Positions 36,116 through 46,205 are shown, counted from the first letter of the stretch. The stretch: DNA of 64,000 nucleotides from Rhodococcus sp. RD6.2 (GCF_001040705.1 NZ_CVQP01000011.1:186248-250247), one strand, 5' to 3'. Program-made: numbers and translations. Notes: generated from the letters alone by a model not told the origin.

Positions 36116-37561
36116 GTGAGAAGTAGTGGTTCGGCTGTGAACCCGAACGCGTTGGTCGGCGTGCTGGCGTTCACCGGCATCGTGGCGGCCCTGATGCAAA
36201 CCTTGGTCGTCCCGCTCATCGGTGACCTGCCCGTGATCCTGAACACGACCGCATCGAACGCGACGTGGGTCATCACGGCGACACTCGTCGCGGGAGCCGT
36301 GTGCACTCCCATCACCGGACGCCTCGGCGACCTGTACGGCAAGCGCCGCATGCTGCTGATCTGCACGGTGCCCCTCATCGCGGGCTCCGTCACCTGCGCG
36401 CTCGCGACCTCCGTCGTCCCGATGGTCACAGGCCGCGCACTGCAGGGCATGGGCATGGGCCTGATCCCGATCGGGATCAGCGCCATGCGCGATCTCGTTC
36501 CCGCGGAGCGCCTCAACTCGTCGATCGCCATGATGAGCGCGTCGATGGGCATCGGCGGAGCCCTCGGGCTTCCGCTCGCCGCGGCCGTCGTGCAGAACGC
36601 GAACTGGCGTGTGCTGTTCTGGGGCGCCGCCGCGCTCAGTGTTGTCATCGCTGCGCTGATCTGGAAGTTCGTCCCCGCGACACCGGTCGACCCCGCCGCC
36701 GGAAAGTTCGACCCCATCGGCGCGGTCGGCATCGCCATCGGTCTCGTGTGCCTGCTGCTCGGCGTCTCGAAGGGTGCCGCCTGGGGCTGGACCAGCGGCG
36801 CCATCATCGGTCTGTTCGTCGCTGCCGTCGTGGTCCTGATCGTCTGGGGCTGGTGGGAACTGCGCACGACCGATCCGCTCGTCGACCTGCGGACGACCAT
36901 TCGCCCGCAGGTGCTGTTCACCAACATTGCCGGCCTGGTCATCGGATTCGCGATGTACGCCCAGTCGCTGATCCTGCCGCAGTTGCTGCAGCTGCCCGAG
37001 TCCACCGGCTACGGACTGGGGCAGTCCATGATCATGATGGGCATCTGGATGATCCCCGGCGGCCTGGTGATGATGGCGCTCGCACCCGTCGGAGCGGCAC
37101 TGTCCTCCGCTCGCGGGCCCAAGGTGACGCTGATCCTGGGCGCCCTGATCATTGCCGCCGGGTACGGCTCGGCGATGGTGTTGATGGGCTCGGCCTGGGG
37201 CCTCATGATCGTCGCGGCCATCTGCGGCGCGGGCACCGGATTCGCCTACGGCGCGATGCCCGCCCTCATCATGGGTGCGGTCCCGCTGTCGGAGACCGGC
37301 GCCGCCAACGCGTTCAACACGCTCATGCGGTCCCTCGGGACCTCCATCGCGGCCGCCGTCGTCGGTGCCGTGCTCGCACAGATGAGCGTCCAGGTCGGCG
37401 AGTACACGCTGCCCACCGAGAGTGGCTTCCGCACCGGCCTCCTGATCGGTTGCGGAGTCGCACTCGCCGCCGCCGTTGTCGCCTCGTTCATCCCATCGCG
37501 CCGGCCGTCGGCCGGGGTGCCCGACGTGCACGCAACGGAATTGGTGCCGGCGCGGAGCTGA
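36116..37561 (+). CDS. MFS transporter, DHA2 (EmrB/QacA-like) drug efflux
   Basis: 481-aa proton antiporter with about fourteen membrane helices. Motif A ([13 protein letters not shown]) and motif C-type glycines ([18 protein letters not shown]) mark the DHA2 subgroup. The GTG at 36116 has GAGGAG 5 bp upstream. Its promoter region carries the four-palindrome array and it is divergent from a MarR gene, the classic arrangement for an inducible multidrug exporter. Substrate unknown. Confidence 0.88.
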   Translation: MRSSGSAVNPNALVGVLAFTGIVAALMQTLVVPLIGDLPVILNTTASNATWVITATLVAGAVCTPITGRLGDLYGKRRMLLICTVPLIAGSVTCALATSVVPMVTGRALQGMGMGLIPIGISAMRDLVPAERLNSSIAMMSASMGIGGALGLPLAAAVVQNANWRVLFWGAAALSVVIAALIWKFVPATPVDPAAGKFDPIGAVGIAIGLVCLLLGVSKGAAWGWTSGAIIGLFVAAVVVLIVWGWWELRTTDPLVDLRTTIRPQVLFTNIAGLVIGFAMYAQSLILPQLLQLPESTGYGLGQSMIMMGIWMIPGGLVMMALAPVGAALSSARGPKVTLILGALIIAAGYGSAMVLMGSAWGLMIVAAICGAGTGFAYGAMPALIMGAVPLSETGAANAFNTLMRSLGTSIAAAVVGAVLAQMSVQVGEYTLPTESGFRTGLLIGCGVALAAAVVASFIPSRRPSAGVPDVHATELVPARS

Positions 37562-37607
37562 CCGGGCTCGTCCGTGGAGCGAGGGGGTGGCGCGTAACCT
37601 GGACCGC

Positions 37608-38465
37608 ATGTCTGTGCGCGCACCCCTCGTCCCCGGAACCGTCTCTCCGACCCTCGCTGTGCCGGCGAAGATCGAGCGCCCCGAGTACGCGTGGAAGCCC
37701 ACCGTCAACGAGGGCAACGAGCCGTGGGTGCAGACCCCCGAGACCATCGAGAAGATGCGCCTCGCGGGCCGCATCGCCGCGCAGGCACTCGAAGCCGCGG
37801 GCAAGGCCGTCGCACCCGGTGTCACGACCGACGAACTCGACCGGATCGCGCACGAGTACATGATCGACAACGGCGCCTACCCGTCCACCCTGGGCTACAA
37901 GGACTTTCCGAAGTCCTGCTGCACCTCGCTCAACGAGGTGATCTGCCACGGCATCCCGGACTCGACCGTGATCCAGGACGGCGACATCGTCAACATCGAC
38001 GTCACCGCCTACATCGACGGCGTGCACGGCGACACGAACGCCACTTTCCTCGCCGGTGACGTCTCCGACGAGAACCGACTGCTCGTCGAGCGCACCCGCG
38101 AGGCCACGATGCGCGCCATCAAGGCCGTGAAACCGGGCCGCGAGCTCAACGTCATCGGCCGGGTCATCGAGGCCTACGCGAACCGCTTCGGGTACGGCGT
38201 CGTTCGGGACTTCACCGGCCACGGCATCGGCGAGACCTTCCACAACGGGCTCGTGATCCTGCACTACGACCAGCCGAACGTCGACACGATCATCGAGCCC
38301 GGCATGGTCTTCACGATCGAGCCGATGATCAACCTCGGCACCGTCGACTACGAGATCTGGGACGACAACTGGACCGTCGTCACGCAGGACCGCAAGTGGA
38401 CCGCCCAGTTCGAACACACCATCGTGGTCACCGAGTCGGGGGCGGAAATCCTCACGCTGCCGTGA
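37608..38465 (+). CDS. map: Type I methionine aminopeptidase
   Basis: Removes the N-terminal Met from new proteins; a dinuclear metalloenzyme. The 285-aa protein has the ligands in [18 protein letters not shown] (two Asp), [13 protein letters not shown] (His), FTIEPM (Glu) and QFEHTIVV (Glu). The N-terminal extension of about 40 residues with a proline-rich segment is typical of the mycobacterial MapB form. ATG 37608 starts it. Its stop overlaps cobQ by 4 bp. Confidence 0.95.
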   Translation: MSVRAPLVPGTVSPTLAVPAKIERPEYAWKPTVNEGNEPWVQTPETIEKMRLAGRIAAQALEAAGKAVAPGVTTDELDRIAHEYMIDNGAYPSTLGYKDFPKSCCTSLNEVICHGIPDSTVIQDGDIVNIDVTAYIDGVHGDTNATFLAGDVSDENRLLVERTREATMRAIKAVKPGRELNVIGRVIEAYANRFGYGVVRDFTGHGIGETFHNGLVILHYDQPNVDTIIEPGMVFTIEPMINLGTVDYEIWDDNWTVVTQDRKWTAQFEHTIVVTESGAEILTLP

Positions 38466-39997
38466 CGCAGCGGGACGCGGTTCGGGGGGCGTTGCTCGTC
38501 GCAGGAACCACCTCCGATGCGGGCAAGAGCGTCATGGTGGCCGGACTGTGCCGGCTGCTCGCCCGCCGCGGAGTCTCGGTCGCGCCGTTCAAGGCGCAGA
38601 ACATGTCGAACAACTCCGTCGTCACCCTCGACGGCGGCGAGATCGGCCGCGCGCAGGCGTTGCAGGCACGGGCATGCGGGCTCGAACCGAGCGTGCGGTT
38701 CAACCCGGTGCTGCTCAAGCCGGGCAGTGACCGCACCTCACAGCTGGTGGTCCGCGGCAAGGCCGTCACCTCCGTCGGTGCCCGCGACTACATGACGCAC
38801 CGGCAGTGGTTGCGCGGTGTGGTCGCCGATGAACTGGCCTCGCTGCGTTCCGAGTTCGATGTCGTGATCTGCGAGGGCGCCGGGTCGCCCGCCGAGATCA
38901 ATCTCCGCGCCACCGACCTCGCGAACATGGGACTTGCTCGTGCCGCGAACCTTCCGGTCCTGGTCGTCGGTGACATCGACCGCGGGGGAGTGCTCGCGCA
39001 CCTGTTCGGCACCGTCGCTGTCCTCGAACCCGAGGACCAGGCGCTGATCGCGGGGTTCGTGATCAACAAGTTCCGCGGCGACGTCGGGCTGCTCGAACCG
39101 GGCCTGGTTCAGCTCCGGGAGCTGACGGGCCGGCCGACGTTCGGCGTCGTCCCGTTCGCGGACGGTCTGTGGATCGACGCCGAGGACTCGCTGTCGACGG
39201 TCGTCGACGCCCCGGTCGGCAGGCCCGCGGCGCCGCGGGGCCGGGACTGGTTGCGGGTCGCCGCGATTCGGTTGCCCCGGGTGTCCAACGCGACGGACGT
39301 CGAGGCGTTGGCCTGTGAGCCGGGCGTGTCGGTGCACTGGGTGAGCGACCCGTCCCGCCTGGCGGACGTCGACCTGGTCGTGATTCCGGGTAGCAAGTCG
39401 ACGGTGTCCGACCTCGCGTGGTTGCGGACGTCGGGACTCGCGGAGGCGCTGTCTGCGCGCGCGAAAGCGGGACGTCCCATCCTGGGGATCTGCGGCGGGT
39501 ACCAGATGTTGGGTCGCCGCATCGTGGACGACGTCGAGTCCGGCTCCGGTGTCGTCGACGGACTCGGCCTGCTGGACATGGACATCGAGTTCGGCGCCGG
39601 CAAGGTCCTCGCTCGGTCCGAGGGGACGGCCGAGGGGATTGCGGTGTCCGGCTACGAGATCCATCACGGACGCGTGACCCGCACCGGCGACCTTCCGCTC
39701 CTGCACCACACCGACGGCACACCCGAAGGCAGCGTTCGGGGTGCTGTCTTCGGCACGCACTGGCACGGACTTCTCGAGTCGGATGCCTACCGGCGCGTGC
39801 TTCTCGGCCGGGTCGCCGCGGCCACGGGTCGGCAGTTCACCATCTCTCCCGACACCTCGGTTGCTGCTGAGCGGGATGCCCAACTCGACCTGCTGGCCGA
39901 CCTCGTCGAGCAGCACGTGGCCGTCGACGAGGTCATGGCGTTGATCGAACGGGGTGCACCGCAGGGACTCCCGGTCGTGACGAGCGCCATCAGCTGA
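38462..39997 (+). CDS. cobQ: Cobyric acid synthase CobQ
   Basis: Glutamine-dependent amidase that amidates adenosylcobyrinic a,c-diamide at positions b, d, e and g. The 511-aa protein has an N-terminal P-loop-like ATPase domain ([31 protein letters not shown]) and a C-terminal class-I-like glutaminase domain with the nucleophile in [13 protein letters not shown] and His in [13 protein letters not shown] 38462 overlaps the map stop (GTGA). It is separated from the other cobalamin genes at 52-58 kb, so it lies outside the riboswitch-controlled unit. Confidence 0.95.
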   Translation: MTQRDAVRGALLVAGTTSDAGKSVMVAGLCRLLARRGVSVAPFKAQNMSNNSVVTLDGGEIGRAQALQARACGLEPSVRFNPVLLKPGSDRTSQLVVRGKAVTSVGARDYMTHRQWLRGVVADELASLRSEFDVVICEGAGSPAEINLRATDLANMGLARAANLPVLVVGDIDRGGVLAHLFGTVAVLEPEDQALIAGFVINKFRGDVGLLEPGLVQLRELTGRPTFGVVPFADGLWIDAEDSLSTVVDAPVGRPAAPRGRDWLRVAAIRLPRVSNATDVEALACEPGVSVHWVSDPSRLADVDLVVIPGSKSTVSDLAWLRTSGLAEALSARAKAGRPILGICGGYQMLGRRIVDDVESGSGVVDGLGLLDMDIEFGAGKVLARSEGTAEGIAVSGYEIHHGRVTRTGDLPLLHHTDGTPEGSVRGAVFGTHWHGLLESDAYRRVLLGRVAAATGRQFTISPDTSVAAERDAQLDLLADLVEQHVAVDEVMALIERGAPQGLPVVTSAIS

Positions 39998-40010
39998 CGC
40001 TCGTCTCGGA

Positions 40011-40748
40011 TCACGGTGTGGCGCGCCGCAACCCACCCCACGTTCCCGCGAGCGCGGCAGCCGCGAGCACGAGCGGCAACACGACCATGGTCACCATCCT
40101 CGGGGTGTCGACGAACCACGACCCGATCTCCGGCCACCAGTGCGCCCACGTGACGAGGATGGCGGAGACACCCAGTCCTCCGAACGCGGTGACACCCGCG
40201 GCGAGCAGTCCCGTGGTGCGCCACCGCTGGTAGATCGCACCTGCGAGCATCGCGATGCCGGTCGTCAGCAGCAGGATCGCGAAGAGTGACAGGAGTTCGA
40301 CGGCGAGGCTGTCCGTGAAGTAGCGGGCCAGGCCGAACATTCGCATGTGCACGCCCCAGCCGCCGGTCGCGGATTCGACGACGGCCAGGATCTGCAGCGC
40401 GACGGCGAAGACGGCGGACTGGGCGAGTGCCATGACGAGTGTGGCCCGGTAGAACTCGCGGCGGGTGACGCTGAGTCCGAGCGCGAACGGGAAGCTCTGG
40501 TTCATCGCCTGGAGATAGAAGGCGACGACGAATCCGAGGAGGGCCGACACCGCGCCGGTGAAGCCTTCGCCCTCCTCGTTCTGGACGAGGAAGTAGATGG
40601 TCCAGCAGATCGCGAACGAGACGGCGAGGATGCCGACGGGCCACGCGACCAGCAGGGGCCATGCGACGGTGTGCAGGCGCAGTACCGCGCCCACACGGGA
40701 CGGGGGAGCGCTGCGGACGGGTGCGATGGGAGCGGTGGCGGTGGTCAT
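40011..40748 (-). CDS. ABC transporter permease
   Basis: 245-aa membrane protein with about six hydrophobic segments: after a polar N-terminus, PLLVAWPVGILAVSFAICW, a segment around AVSALLGFVVAFYLQAMN, and four more to the C-terminus. It lacks conserved permease motifs beyond the ABC-2-like layout. Its ATG overlaps the ATPase stop by 4 bp (ATGA). With the ATPase and a GntR regulator it forms a YtrA-type module. Cargo unknown. Confidence 0.82.
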   Translation of the reverse strand: MTTATAPIAPVRSAPPSRVGAVLRLHTVAWPLLVAWPVGILAVSFAICWTIYFLVQNEEGEGFTGAVSALLGFVVAFYLQAMNQSFPFALGLSVTRREFYRATLVMALAQSAVFAVALQILAVVESATGGWGVHMRMFGLARYFTDSLAVELLSLFAILLLTTGIAMLAGAIYQRWRTTGLLAAGVTAFGGLGVSAILVTWAHWWPEIGSWFVDTPRMVTMVVLPLVLAAAALAGTWGGLRRATP

Positions 40749-41713
40749 GACGTCGGCTCCGTGTGGGTCGATACCGAGTGTGTCGGTGCGGCGGTGGTCG
40801 TGCGGATGACGAACTCCTGCAGCGAAGCCGGTTCGATGGTGCCACCGGCGTCGATGAGGCGGCCCCGGTCGAGGTCGTCGGCGCCGGCGGTGTGGACCGT
40901 CGCGCGGGTGTGGGAGCCCAGTGATTCCCGGTGCAGAACAATGCCTTTCGCAGCGAACGCGTCGACGGCTGCCGTCGGCCCCGTGACGATCACCGCGCGC
41001 TGGCGCAGTGCGTCGGCGTCGGCGTCGACGACGATTCGTCCGCGATCGACGACCAGGACGTGCTCGAGCAGGTTCGCCACCTCGTCGATGAGGTGTGTGG
41101 ACAGCACGACGGTCCGGGGGTGTTCCGCGTAGTCGGCGAGGAGACGGTCGTAGAAGAGGTGGCGCGCGACTGCGTCCAGTCCCAGGTAGGGCTCGTCGAA
41201 CAGTGTCAGAGGCGCCCGTGACGCCAGCCCGATCGTCACGCCGAGCGCCGAACGCATGCCGCGGGAGAGCTTCTTGACCTTGCGGCGACGCGGCAGTTGG
41301 AAGTCGTCGAGGAGTTGGTCGGCGAAGTCCTGGTCCCAGCGTTCCATCAGGTGTCCGGCGGCGGTGACGACATGCCCCACGCACAGGTCGTCCGGGTAGG
41401 TCTGGCTCTCCTTCACGAAGCAGACGGACCGCAGGACGCCCGCGTTCTCGAAGGGAGCGGATCCGAACACGGTTGCCTCACCGGTGGTCTGGATCGCCTG
41501 CCCGGTGAGGATGGACATGATCGTGGTCTTGCCTGCGCCGTTGCGGCCGAGCAGGCCGTAGATCTTGTCGCGGCAGACGTCGAAGGAGACGTCGGTGAGT
41601 GCGTCGAGGTCTGCGTATCGTTTGCCGATCCCGCGCATCGACGCGACCACATCGGTGTCGTCATGCGCGTCGCGCGTCGGCAGGGACGAGATCCGTGCAA
41701 GGCCACTGGTCAT
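40745..41713 (-). CDS. ABC transporter ATP-binding protein
   Basis: 322-aa ATPase. Walker A is GLLGRNGAGKTT, the signature is LSRGMRSALGV (LSRGM rather than LSGGQ, as in several CcmA/YtrB-like ATPases), Walker B is LTLFDEPYLGLDA and the H-loop is VVLSTHLIDE. About 95 C-terminal residues beyond the ATPase fold form an extra domain. It overlaps the GntR gene and the permease at both ends (ATGA on each side), so the three genes are translated as one unit. Confidence 0.9.
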   Translation of the reverse strand: MTSGLARISSLPTRDAHDDTDVVASMRGIGKRYADLDALTDVSFDVCRDKIYGLLGRNGAGKTTIMSILTGQAIQTTGEATVFGSAPFENAGVLRSVCFVKESQTYPDDLCVGHVVTAAGHLMERWDQDFADQLLDDFQLPRRRKVKKLSRGMRSALGVTIGLASRAPLTLFDEPYLGLDAVARHLFYDRLLADYAEHPRTVVLSTHLIDEVANLLEHVLVVDRGRIVVDADADALRQRAVIVTGPTAAVDAFAAKGIVLHRESLGSHTRATVHTAGADDLDRGRLIDAGGTIEPASLQEFVIRTTTAAPTHSVSTHTEPTS

Positions 41714-42087
41714 CGGGCCACCTCGCTGTTCTCGACTCGCGAGGTGTCGAGCATGGACCTGAGCTCGTCGTGGGGAATGCCGAGACGGGCGGCTTCCGCG
41801 ACGAGTGGTTCGACGTACTGGCGGGCGAACGCCTCGCGGCGCCGGGATCGGAGCGCTTCGCGCGCCCCGGCGGTGACGAACATTCCAATTCCCCGTTTCT
41901 TGTAGAGGATTCCCTCTGTGACGAGCTGATTCAGGCCCTTGGCTGCGGTCGCAGGGTTGATCCGGTGGAACGCGGCGAGTTCGTTCGTGGACGGGACCTG
42001 CGCCTCCTCGGGCAGCGAGCAGTCGATGATCGCGCCCTCGATCTGCTCGGCGATCTGCTGGAACAGCGGCCTGCCGTCGTCGATCAT
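41710..42087 (-). CDS. GntR family regulator, YtrA type
   Basis: 125-aa regulator with the winged helix of GntR (PLFQQIAEQIEGAIIDCSLP, NELAAFHRINPATAAKGLNQL, GILYKKRGIGMFV) and only a short helical C-terminus, the YtrA subfamily layout. YtrA regulators repress the ABC transporter operon they head, and here the ATPase and permease follow with overlapping codons. No earlier in-frame start is available, so ATG 42087 is firm. A TTAC-N4-GTAA palindrome lies 31 bp upstream. Confidence 0.88.
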   Translation of the reverse strand: MIDDGRPLFQQIAEQIEGAIIDCSLPEEAQVPSTNELAAFHRINPATAAKGLNQLVTEGILYKKRGIGMFVTAGAREALRSRRREAFARQYVEPLVAEAARLGIPHDELRSMLDTSRVENSEVAR

Positions 42088-42117
42088 CGCGACCGACCGC
42101 CGAGGCTCACTGGTTCA

Positions 42118-42129
42118 TTACTCATGTAA
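42118..42129. promoter_or_regulatory. Candidate GntR/YtrA operator
   Basis: TTACTCATGTAA, an imperfect palindrome with perfect TTAC/GTAA arms, lies 31 bp upstream of the GntR start in an AT-richer patch. Autoregulation through this site is inferred from position. Confidence 0.4.
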
Positions 42130-42213
42130 CTAACCGTAGAACCTGTTGGTGAGCTTGGCAACCCTTGCGTTTCTCGTTCCCGGACCCGACGGCGCCCCGT
42201 GTACCGTCCGGGC

Positions 42214-42759
42214 ATGGAGTTGACGGAAGTGTCGGTCGGCCAGGTGTCCTACAACGTCCGGGTCGACGGACCCGAGAGCGCACACATCGTGGTGCTGCTG
42301 CCCGGATCGGGTGAGGACGCGACCGTCTTCGACGCCGTTTGTGAGCGCCTCCACGGCTCCGACCTACGCACCGTCGTCCCCGACACCGTCGACGGACTCG
42401 ACGTCGCCGGGCTGCTCGCCCTCCTCGACGGTCTCGGCCTCGCGTACGTGAACCTCGCGGGCAACCGGGAGGGCGCCGAGCTCGCCTGGCAGGCCGCCGC
42501 CCGTACGTTCGGCCGGTTCAAGAGCCTCGTCGTCGCCGACACCCCGCACCCCGCCGTCGTCGGAGGCGACTGCCCGGCGCTGGAGATACCCGCCACCATC
42601 GTGGTCGGCGGCGCGCTCGCCCGTGCGGACGCCGAGGCCAGCGGGCGGCGCTGCTATTCCGACTTCCGTGTCGTCGAGGTCGACGGCGTCGAGTCGGTAC
42701 CCCGCGACGCGCCCGCGGCCCTCGCGACCGAGATCTCTCTGCGCACCAGCATGTGGTGA
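42214..42759 (+). CDS. Alpha/beta hydrolase-like protein lacking the catalytic triad
   Basis: 181-aa protein with the alpha/beta-hydrolase layout: VSYNVRVDGPESAHIVVLLPGSG at the oxyanion strand, then DGLGLAYVNLAGNREGAELAWQ where the nucleophile elbow belongs. The elbow reads G-N-R-E-G, not G-x-S-x-G, and no catalytic His is seen in the C-terminal segment (VESVPRDAPAALATEI). The protein is also shorter than usual (about 250 aa). It is likely a non-catalytic homologue or a diverged remnant. ATG 42214 is preceded by a GTG option at 42199. Confidence 0.65.
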   Translation: MELTEVSVGQVSYNVRVDGPESAHIVVLLPGSGEDATVFDAVCERLHGSDLRTVVPDTVDGLDVAGLLALLDGLGLAYVNLAGNREGAELAWQAAARTFGRFKSLVVADTPHPAVVGGDCPALEIPATIVVGGALARADAEASGRRCYSDFRVVEVDGVESVPRDAPAALATEISLRTSMW

Positions 42760-42805
42760 CGTGGGAACACGAGTTCACGTGGTGCGGTAGCAGACTCTCG
42801 TGGCG

Positions 42806-42833
42806 GATCGCGAAGGGTCTTCCCTTCGCGATC
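42806..42833. terminator. Hairpin after the hydrolase-like gene
   Basis: GATCGCGAAGGG-TCTT-CCCTTCGCGATC, a perfect 12-bp stem with a 4-nt loop, in the gap before the SulP gene. There is no T-run. It probably ends transcription of the hydrolase-like gene. Confidence 0.65.
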
Positions 42834-42887
42834 GCTCACCGAATGCTCGACATCAAGATGTCGGGCGACACGCCCTAGACTCCTTCG

Positions 42888-44369
42888 GTGCTCGACACCA
42901 GCCCCAGTTCCCCCGACGTCACCTCGGTGCGCGCGGCAGTCCGATCCCCGCGACGCCTGACGACCGAAGTACTCGCCGGCCTCGTCACCTCGCTCGCGCT
43001 GATTCCCGAGGTGATCTCGTTCGCGGTCATCGCGGGCGTCGACCCGAAGGTCGCGCTGTACACGTCGTGCATCATGGCGATGACGATCGCCTTCGTCGGC
43101 GGCAGGCCCGCGATGGTGTCCGCGGCAGCAGGTGCGACGGCTCTGGTCGTCGCACCGCTCGTCGCCTCGCATGGCATCGACTACCTGATCGCCGCGGTGT
43201 GGCTCGCGGGTGCACTGCAGATCGCTTTTGCCGCAGGGGGACTCGCGCGCCTCGTCCGCTACATCCCGCGGTCGGTGATGATCGGATTCGTCAACGCGCT
43301 CGCGATCCTCATCTTCAGTGCGCAGGTGCGACACCTGATCGACGTGCCGTGGCTGGTGTACCCGCTCGTCGCGGGCGGGATCCTGATGGTGATCGCGATC
43401 CCGAGGCTCACGACGGTGGTGCCCGCGCCGCTGATCGCGATCGTCGTCCTCACCAGCGTCGTGACCCTCTTGCACCTGGACGTCCCCGACGTGGCCGACC
43501 AGGGGGAGCTGCCGTCCGGGCTGCCGACGTGGATGATCCCCGACGTTCCCATGACCTGGGAGACGCTGACGATCATCGCGCCCTTCGCGCTCGGCCTCGC
43601 CCTCGTCGGCCTGCTCGAGTCGTTGCTCACCGCGAAGCTCGTCGACGACATCACCGACACGCCCTCCGACAAGACCCGCGAGGCGTGGGGGCAGGGTGTC
43701 GCGAACATGGCAGGCGCACTGTTCGGCGGTATGGGCGGCTGCGCGATGATCGGCCAGACGATGATCAACGTCAAGGAAGGTCGGGCCCGCACCCGCATCT
43801 CGACGTTCCTCGCGGGACTGTTCCTGCTGGTCTCGTGCGTGACGATCGGTGATGTCGTCGGGGCGATCCCGATGGCGGCGCTGGTGGCCGTCATGGTGGT
43901 GATCGCCGCGACCACCTTCGACTGGCACAGCATCGCCCCGCGCACCCTGCGACTGATGCCGCGCAGCGAAACCCTCGTCATGCTCGTGACCGTGGTCGGC
44001 ACCCTCGCCACCGAGAACCTCGCGGTCGGCGTCATCGCGGGAGTGCTGACGGCGATGGTCGCGTTCGCCAGACGCGTCGCGCACATGGCCGAGGTGACCG
44101 TGAGTGGTGACGACGAACGGGTGTACCGGGTCACCGGCCAGTTGTTCTGGGCGTCGAGCAACGACCTCGTGCACCGTTTCGATTACGTCGGCGACCCGAA
44201 CGAGGTCGTCATCGACCTCACCGATGCCGAGGTGTGGGACGCCTCGACCGTCGCGACTCTCGACACGGTGCAACACAAGTACGCGGAGCGCGGGAAGTCC
44301 GTGCGCATCGTCGGTCTCGACGGGGCAAGTCTGGATCGTCTCCAACGGTTGTCCGGCCGACTGGGTTGA
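42888..44369 (+). CDS. SulP family anion transporter with STAS domain
   Basis: 493-aa transporter. About twelve membrane helices follow an N-terminal cytoplasmic segment, with the SulP core features SLALIPEVISFAVIAGVDP, FVGGRPAMVSAAAGA and YIPRSVMIGFVNALAIL. The C-terminal cytoplasmic STAS domain (YRVTGQLFWASSNDLVHRF, then EVVIDLTDAEVWDASTVATL) is intact. The family carries sulphate, bicarbonate or other anions; which one is unclear here. The start is the GTG at 42888. Confidence 0.9.
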   Translation: MLDTSPSSPDVTSVRAAVRSPRRLTTEVLAGLVTSLALIPEVISFAVIAGVDPKVALYTSCIMAMTIAFVGGRPAMVSAAAGATALVVAPLVASHGIDYLIAAVWLAGALQIAFAAGGLARLVRYIPRSVMIGFVNALAILIFSAQVRHLIDVPWLVYPLVAGGILMVIAIPRLTTVVPAPLIAIVVLTSVVTLLHLDVPDVADQGELPSGLPTWMIPDVPMTWETLTIIAPFALGLALVGLLESLLTAKLVDDITDTPSDKTREAWGQGVANMAGALFGGMGGCAMIGQTMINVKEGRARTRISTFLAGLFLLVSCVTIGDVVGAIPMAALVAVMVVIAATTFDWHSIAPRTLRLMPRSETLVMLVTVVGTLATENLAVGVIAGVLTAMVAFARRVAHMAEVTVSGDDERVYRVTGQLFWASSNDLVHRFDYVGDPNEVVIDLTDAEVWDASTVATLDTVQHKYAERGKSVRIVGLDGASLDRLQRLSGRLG

Positions 44370-44423
44370 TCGGGCCCGCGGCGTAACCTGAGGTCGAGTA
44401 ACACGCGAAAGGAACCTGGGCCG

Positions 44424-45452
44424 ATGGCTGCTCATTCTCGTCCCACCTCGTCGCTCCCGATCATCGATCTGGAAGACGTCGACATCGATGCGCTGCGAAC
44501 GGTGACGCACGAGATCGGGTTCTTCCATCTCACCGGTCACGGGATCGATCAGCGACTCACCGACGAACTGATCGCGACCGCGCGCACCTTCTTCGCCCTA
44601 CCCGAGGCGGAGAAGCTCGCGATCGAGAACTCCCACTCGCCGCAGTTTCGCGGATACACGCGCGTCGGTGGCGAGCGCACGCAGGGTTACGTCGACTGGC
44701 GCGAGCAACTCGACATCGGTCCCGAACGCGTCGCCGTCGACCAGGTCGATCCCGACCGCCCATGGGAGGTCCTCCACGGTCCGAACCTGTGGCCCGAGGG
44801 CGTCCCCCAACTACGCGCCCTGGCGCTGGAGTGGATGGCACAAGCCCAGGACGCCGGTCTGCGGCTGATCCGCGGCTGGGCTTCCTCGCTCGGGGCCCCG
44901 GCGGACTTCTTCGACGCCGCGTTCGCCGACCCGGACCCCTTGTTGAAGATCGCCCGCTACCCCGGCCACGACGGCTCGGTCACCGGGCAGGGCGTCGGCA
45001 GTCACAAGGATGTCGGCGCGCTCACCCTGCTCTACCCGGAGGCGACGAGCACCGGGTTCCAGGTCGACATCGGCACCCCGGACGGCGGACCGGCGTGGCT
45101 CGGCGTCGACCCGATCCCCGGACATTTCCTCGTCAACATCGGCGAACTGCTCGAGGTGGCGACGGGTGGCTACCTCCGTGCCACCGTGCACCGGGTCCTG
45201 CCGCCCGCCGCGGGCACCGACCGCGTTTCGCTGCCCTTCTTCCTCAACCCCGGCTACGACGCGGAGCTGCCGACGGTGCCGCTGCCGCCCGAGCTGGCGG
45301 CAGCGGCAGCGGGTGTCGGTTCGGACCAGCACGGCGGCACCCTCCACGCGCGCTACGGGCTCAACGCCCTCAAGTCCCGCCTGCGCGCGCACCCGAATGT
45401 CACGGAGCGCTACCACCGCGACCTTCTGGACCTGCCGGTCCTGAGAGGCTGA
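44424..45452 (+). CDS. 2-oxoglutarate-Fe(II) dioxygenase, isopenicillin N synthase-like
   Basis: 342-aa non-haem iron oxygenase of the IPNS/2OG family. The DIOX-N region (LPIIDLEDVD, HEIGFFHLTGHGI) and the jelly-roll core are clear. The iron ligands are HxD in GSHKDVGALTLL and a distal His in ATVHRVLPP, and RVSLPFFLNP supplies the RxS co-substrate motif. An AAAGGAACC site precedes ATG 44424. Substrate unknown; such enzymes hydroxylate or oxidatively modify small molecules. Confidence 0.88.
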   Translation: MAAHSRPTSSLPIIDLEDVDIDALRTVTHEIGFFHLTGHGIDQRLTDELIATARTFFALPEAEKLAIENSHSPQFRGYTRVGGERTQGYVDWREQLDIGPERVAVDQVDPDRPWEVLHGPNLWPEGVPQLRALALEWMAQAQDAGLRLIRGWASSLGAPADFFDAAFADPDPLLKIARYPGHDGSVTGQGVGSHKDVGALTLLYPEATSTGFQVDIGTPDGGPAWLGVDPIPGHFLVNIGELLEVATGGYLRATVHRVLPPAAGTDRVSLPFFLNPGYDAELPTVPLPPELAAAAAGVGSDQHGGTLHARYGLNALKSRLRAHPNVTERYHRDLLDLPVLRG

Positions 45453-45465
45453 CCGCCGTCCTCCG

Positions 45466-46161
45466 TCAGGTTCGGCTCGGTATCCGTCCGGTGGTCGCCT
45501 GTCCGAGAACCGATCTGAATCCCGCCGTCGTCTCGTCGGCGATCGCTTCGTCCTCCCCGGCCTCCAGTGCGTCGAGGATGCGGCCGACGATGACGGCGGG
45601 ATCCGACTTGGGTACGTCGAGGTTCGCGGTCATCGGGGTGTCGGTGTACGCGAGGTGTGCCCCGAGGACCTGTGTGCCCTGCCCGGCCAGTTCGATCCGC
45701 AGAGCGTTCGTCACGCCCCAGAACGCCGCCTTCGAGGGGCTGTAGGCGCCGGGTGCCGCGAGCCAGCTGAGCACCGAGTGCACGTCGACGACGGCACCGC
45801 CGCCACGGTGCGCGAGGATCGGGGCGAACGCGCGAACCAATTCGAGCGGGGCGAACACGTTCGTCTCGAACGTGTACCGGATCTCGTCCATCGGAGATTC
45901 GAGAAGTGAGGCCGCGCCGGTGATTCCGGCGTTGTTCACGAGTACGTCCACGTCGCGGGCCGCCGCTGCGGCGGACGCCACCGACTCCGTGTCGGTGACG
46001 TCCAGACGCAGCGGGATGACCCGATCGTCGTGCCAGTCGTGGTCCCGTCGCGCGGCGGCGTAGACCGTGCTCGCGCCCCGGGTGAGGGACTGGCTGACGA
46101 ACTCGCGGCCGAGTCCGCCGGTGGATCCGGTGACGAGAACGGTGCGTCCTTGCAGGTTCAT
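45466..46161 (-). CDS. SDR family oxidoreductase
   Basis: 231-aa short-chain dehydrogenase. TGSTGGLGREF is the cofactor motif, followed by the NNAGITG block, catalytic Ser in VDVHSVLSW and YSPSK. The cofactor-binding residues (AAARRDHDW) suggest NADPH. AGGAGGAAC sits upstream of ATG 46161. It lies 44 bp downstream of the thiolase gene on the same strand and converges with the dioxygenase gene, so thiolase and SDR are probably one unit. Confidence 0.88.
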   Translation of the reverse strand: MNLQGRTVLVTGSTGGLGREFVSQSLTRGASTVYAAARRDHDWHDDRVIPLRLDVTDTESVASAAAAARDVDVLVNNAGITGAASLLESPMDEIRYTFETNVFAPLELVRAFAPILAHRGGGAVVDVHSVLSWLAAPGAYSPSKAAFWGVTNALRIELAGQGTQVLGAHLAYTDTPMTANLDVPKSDPAVIVGRILDALEAGEDEAIADETTAGFRSVLGQATTGRIPSRT

Positions 46162-46205
46162 CGGTGTTCCTCCTGTTGATGGGTGAGGCCGGCGGGTGTT
46201 CGCGG

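Noticed and set aside
35573-37870. 765-codon minus-strand open frame across the MFS and map genes
   Set aside because: It crosses the MarR gene, a promoter region, an MFS gene and part of map. It has no family motif and is rich in Arg, Gly, Asp and His from reading out of frame.
42654-44540. 628-codon minus-strand frame opposite the SulP gene
   Set aside because: The SulP and STAS motifs on the plus strand explain the sequence; the antisense product is charged low-complexity.
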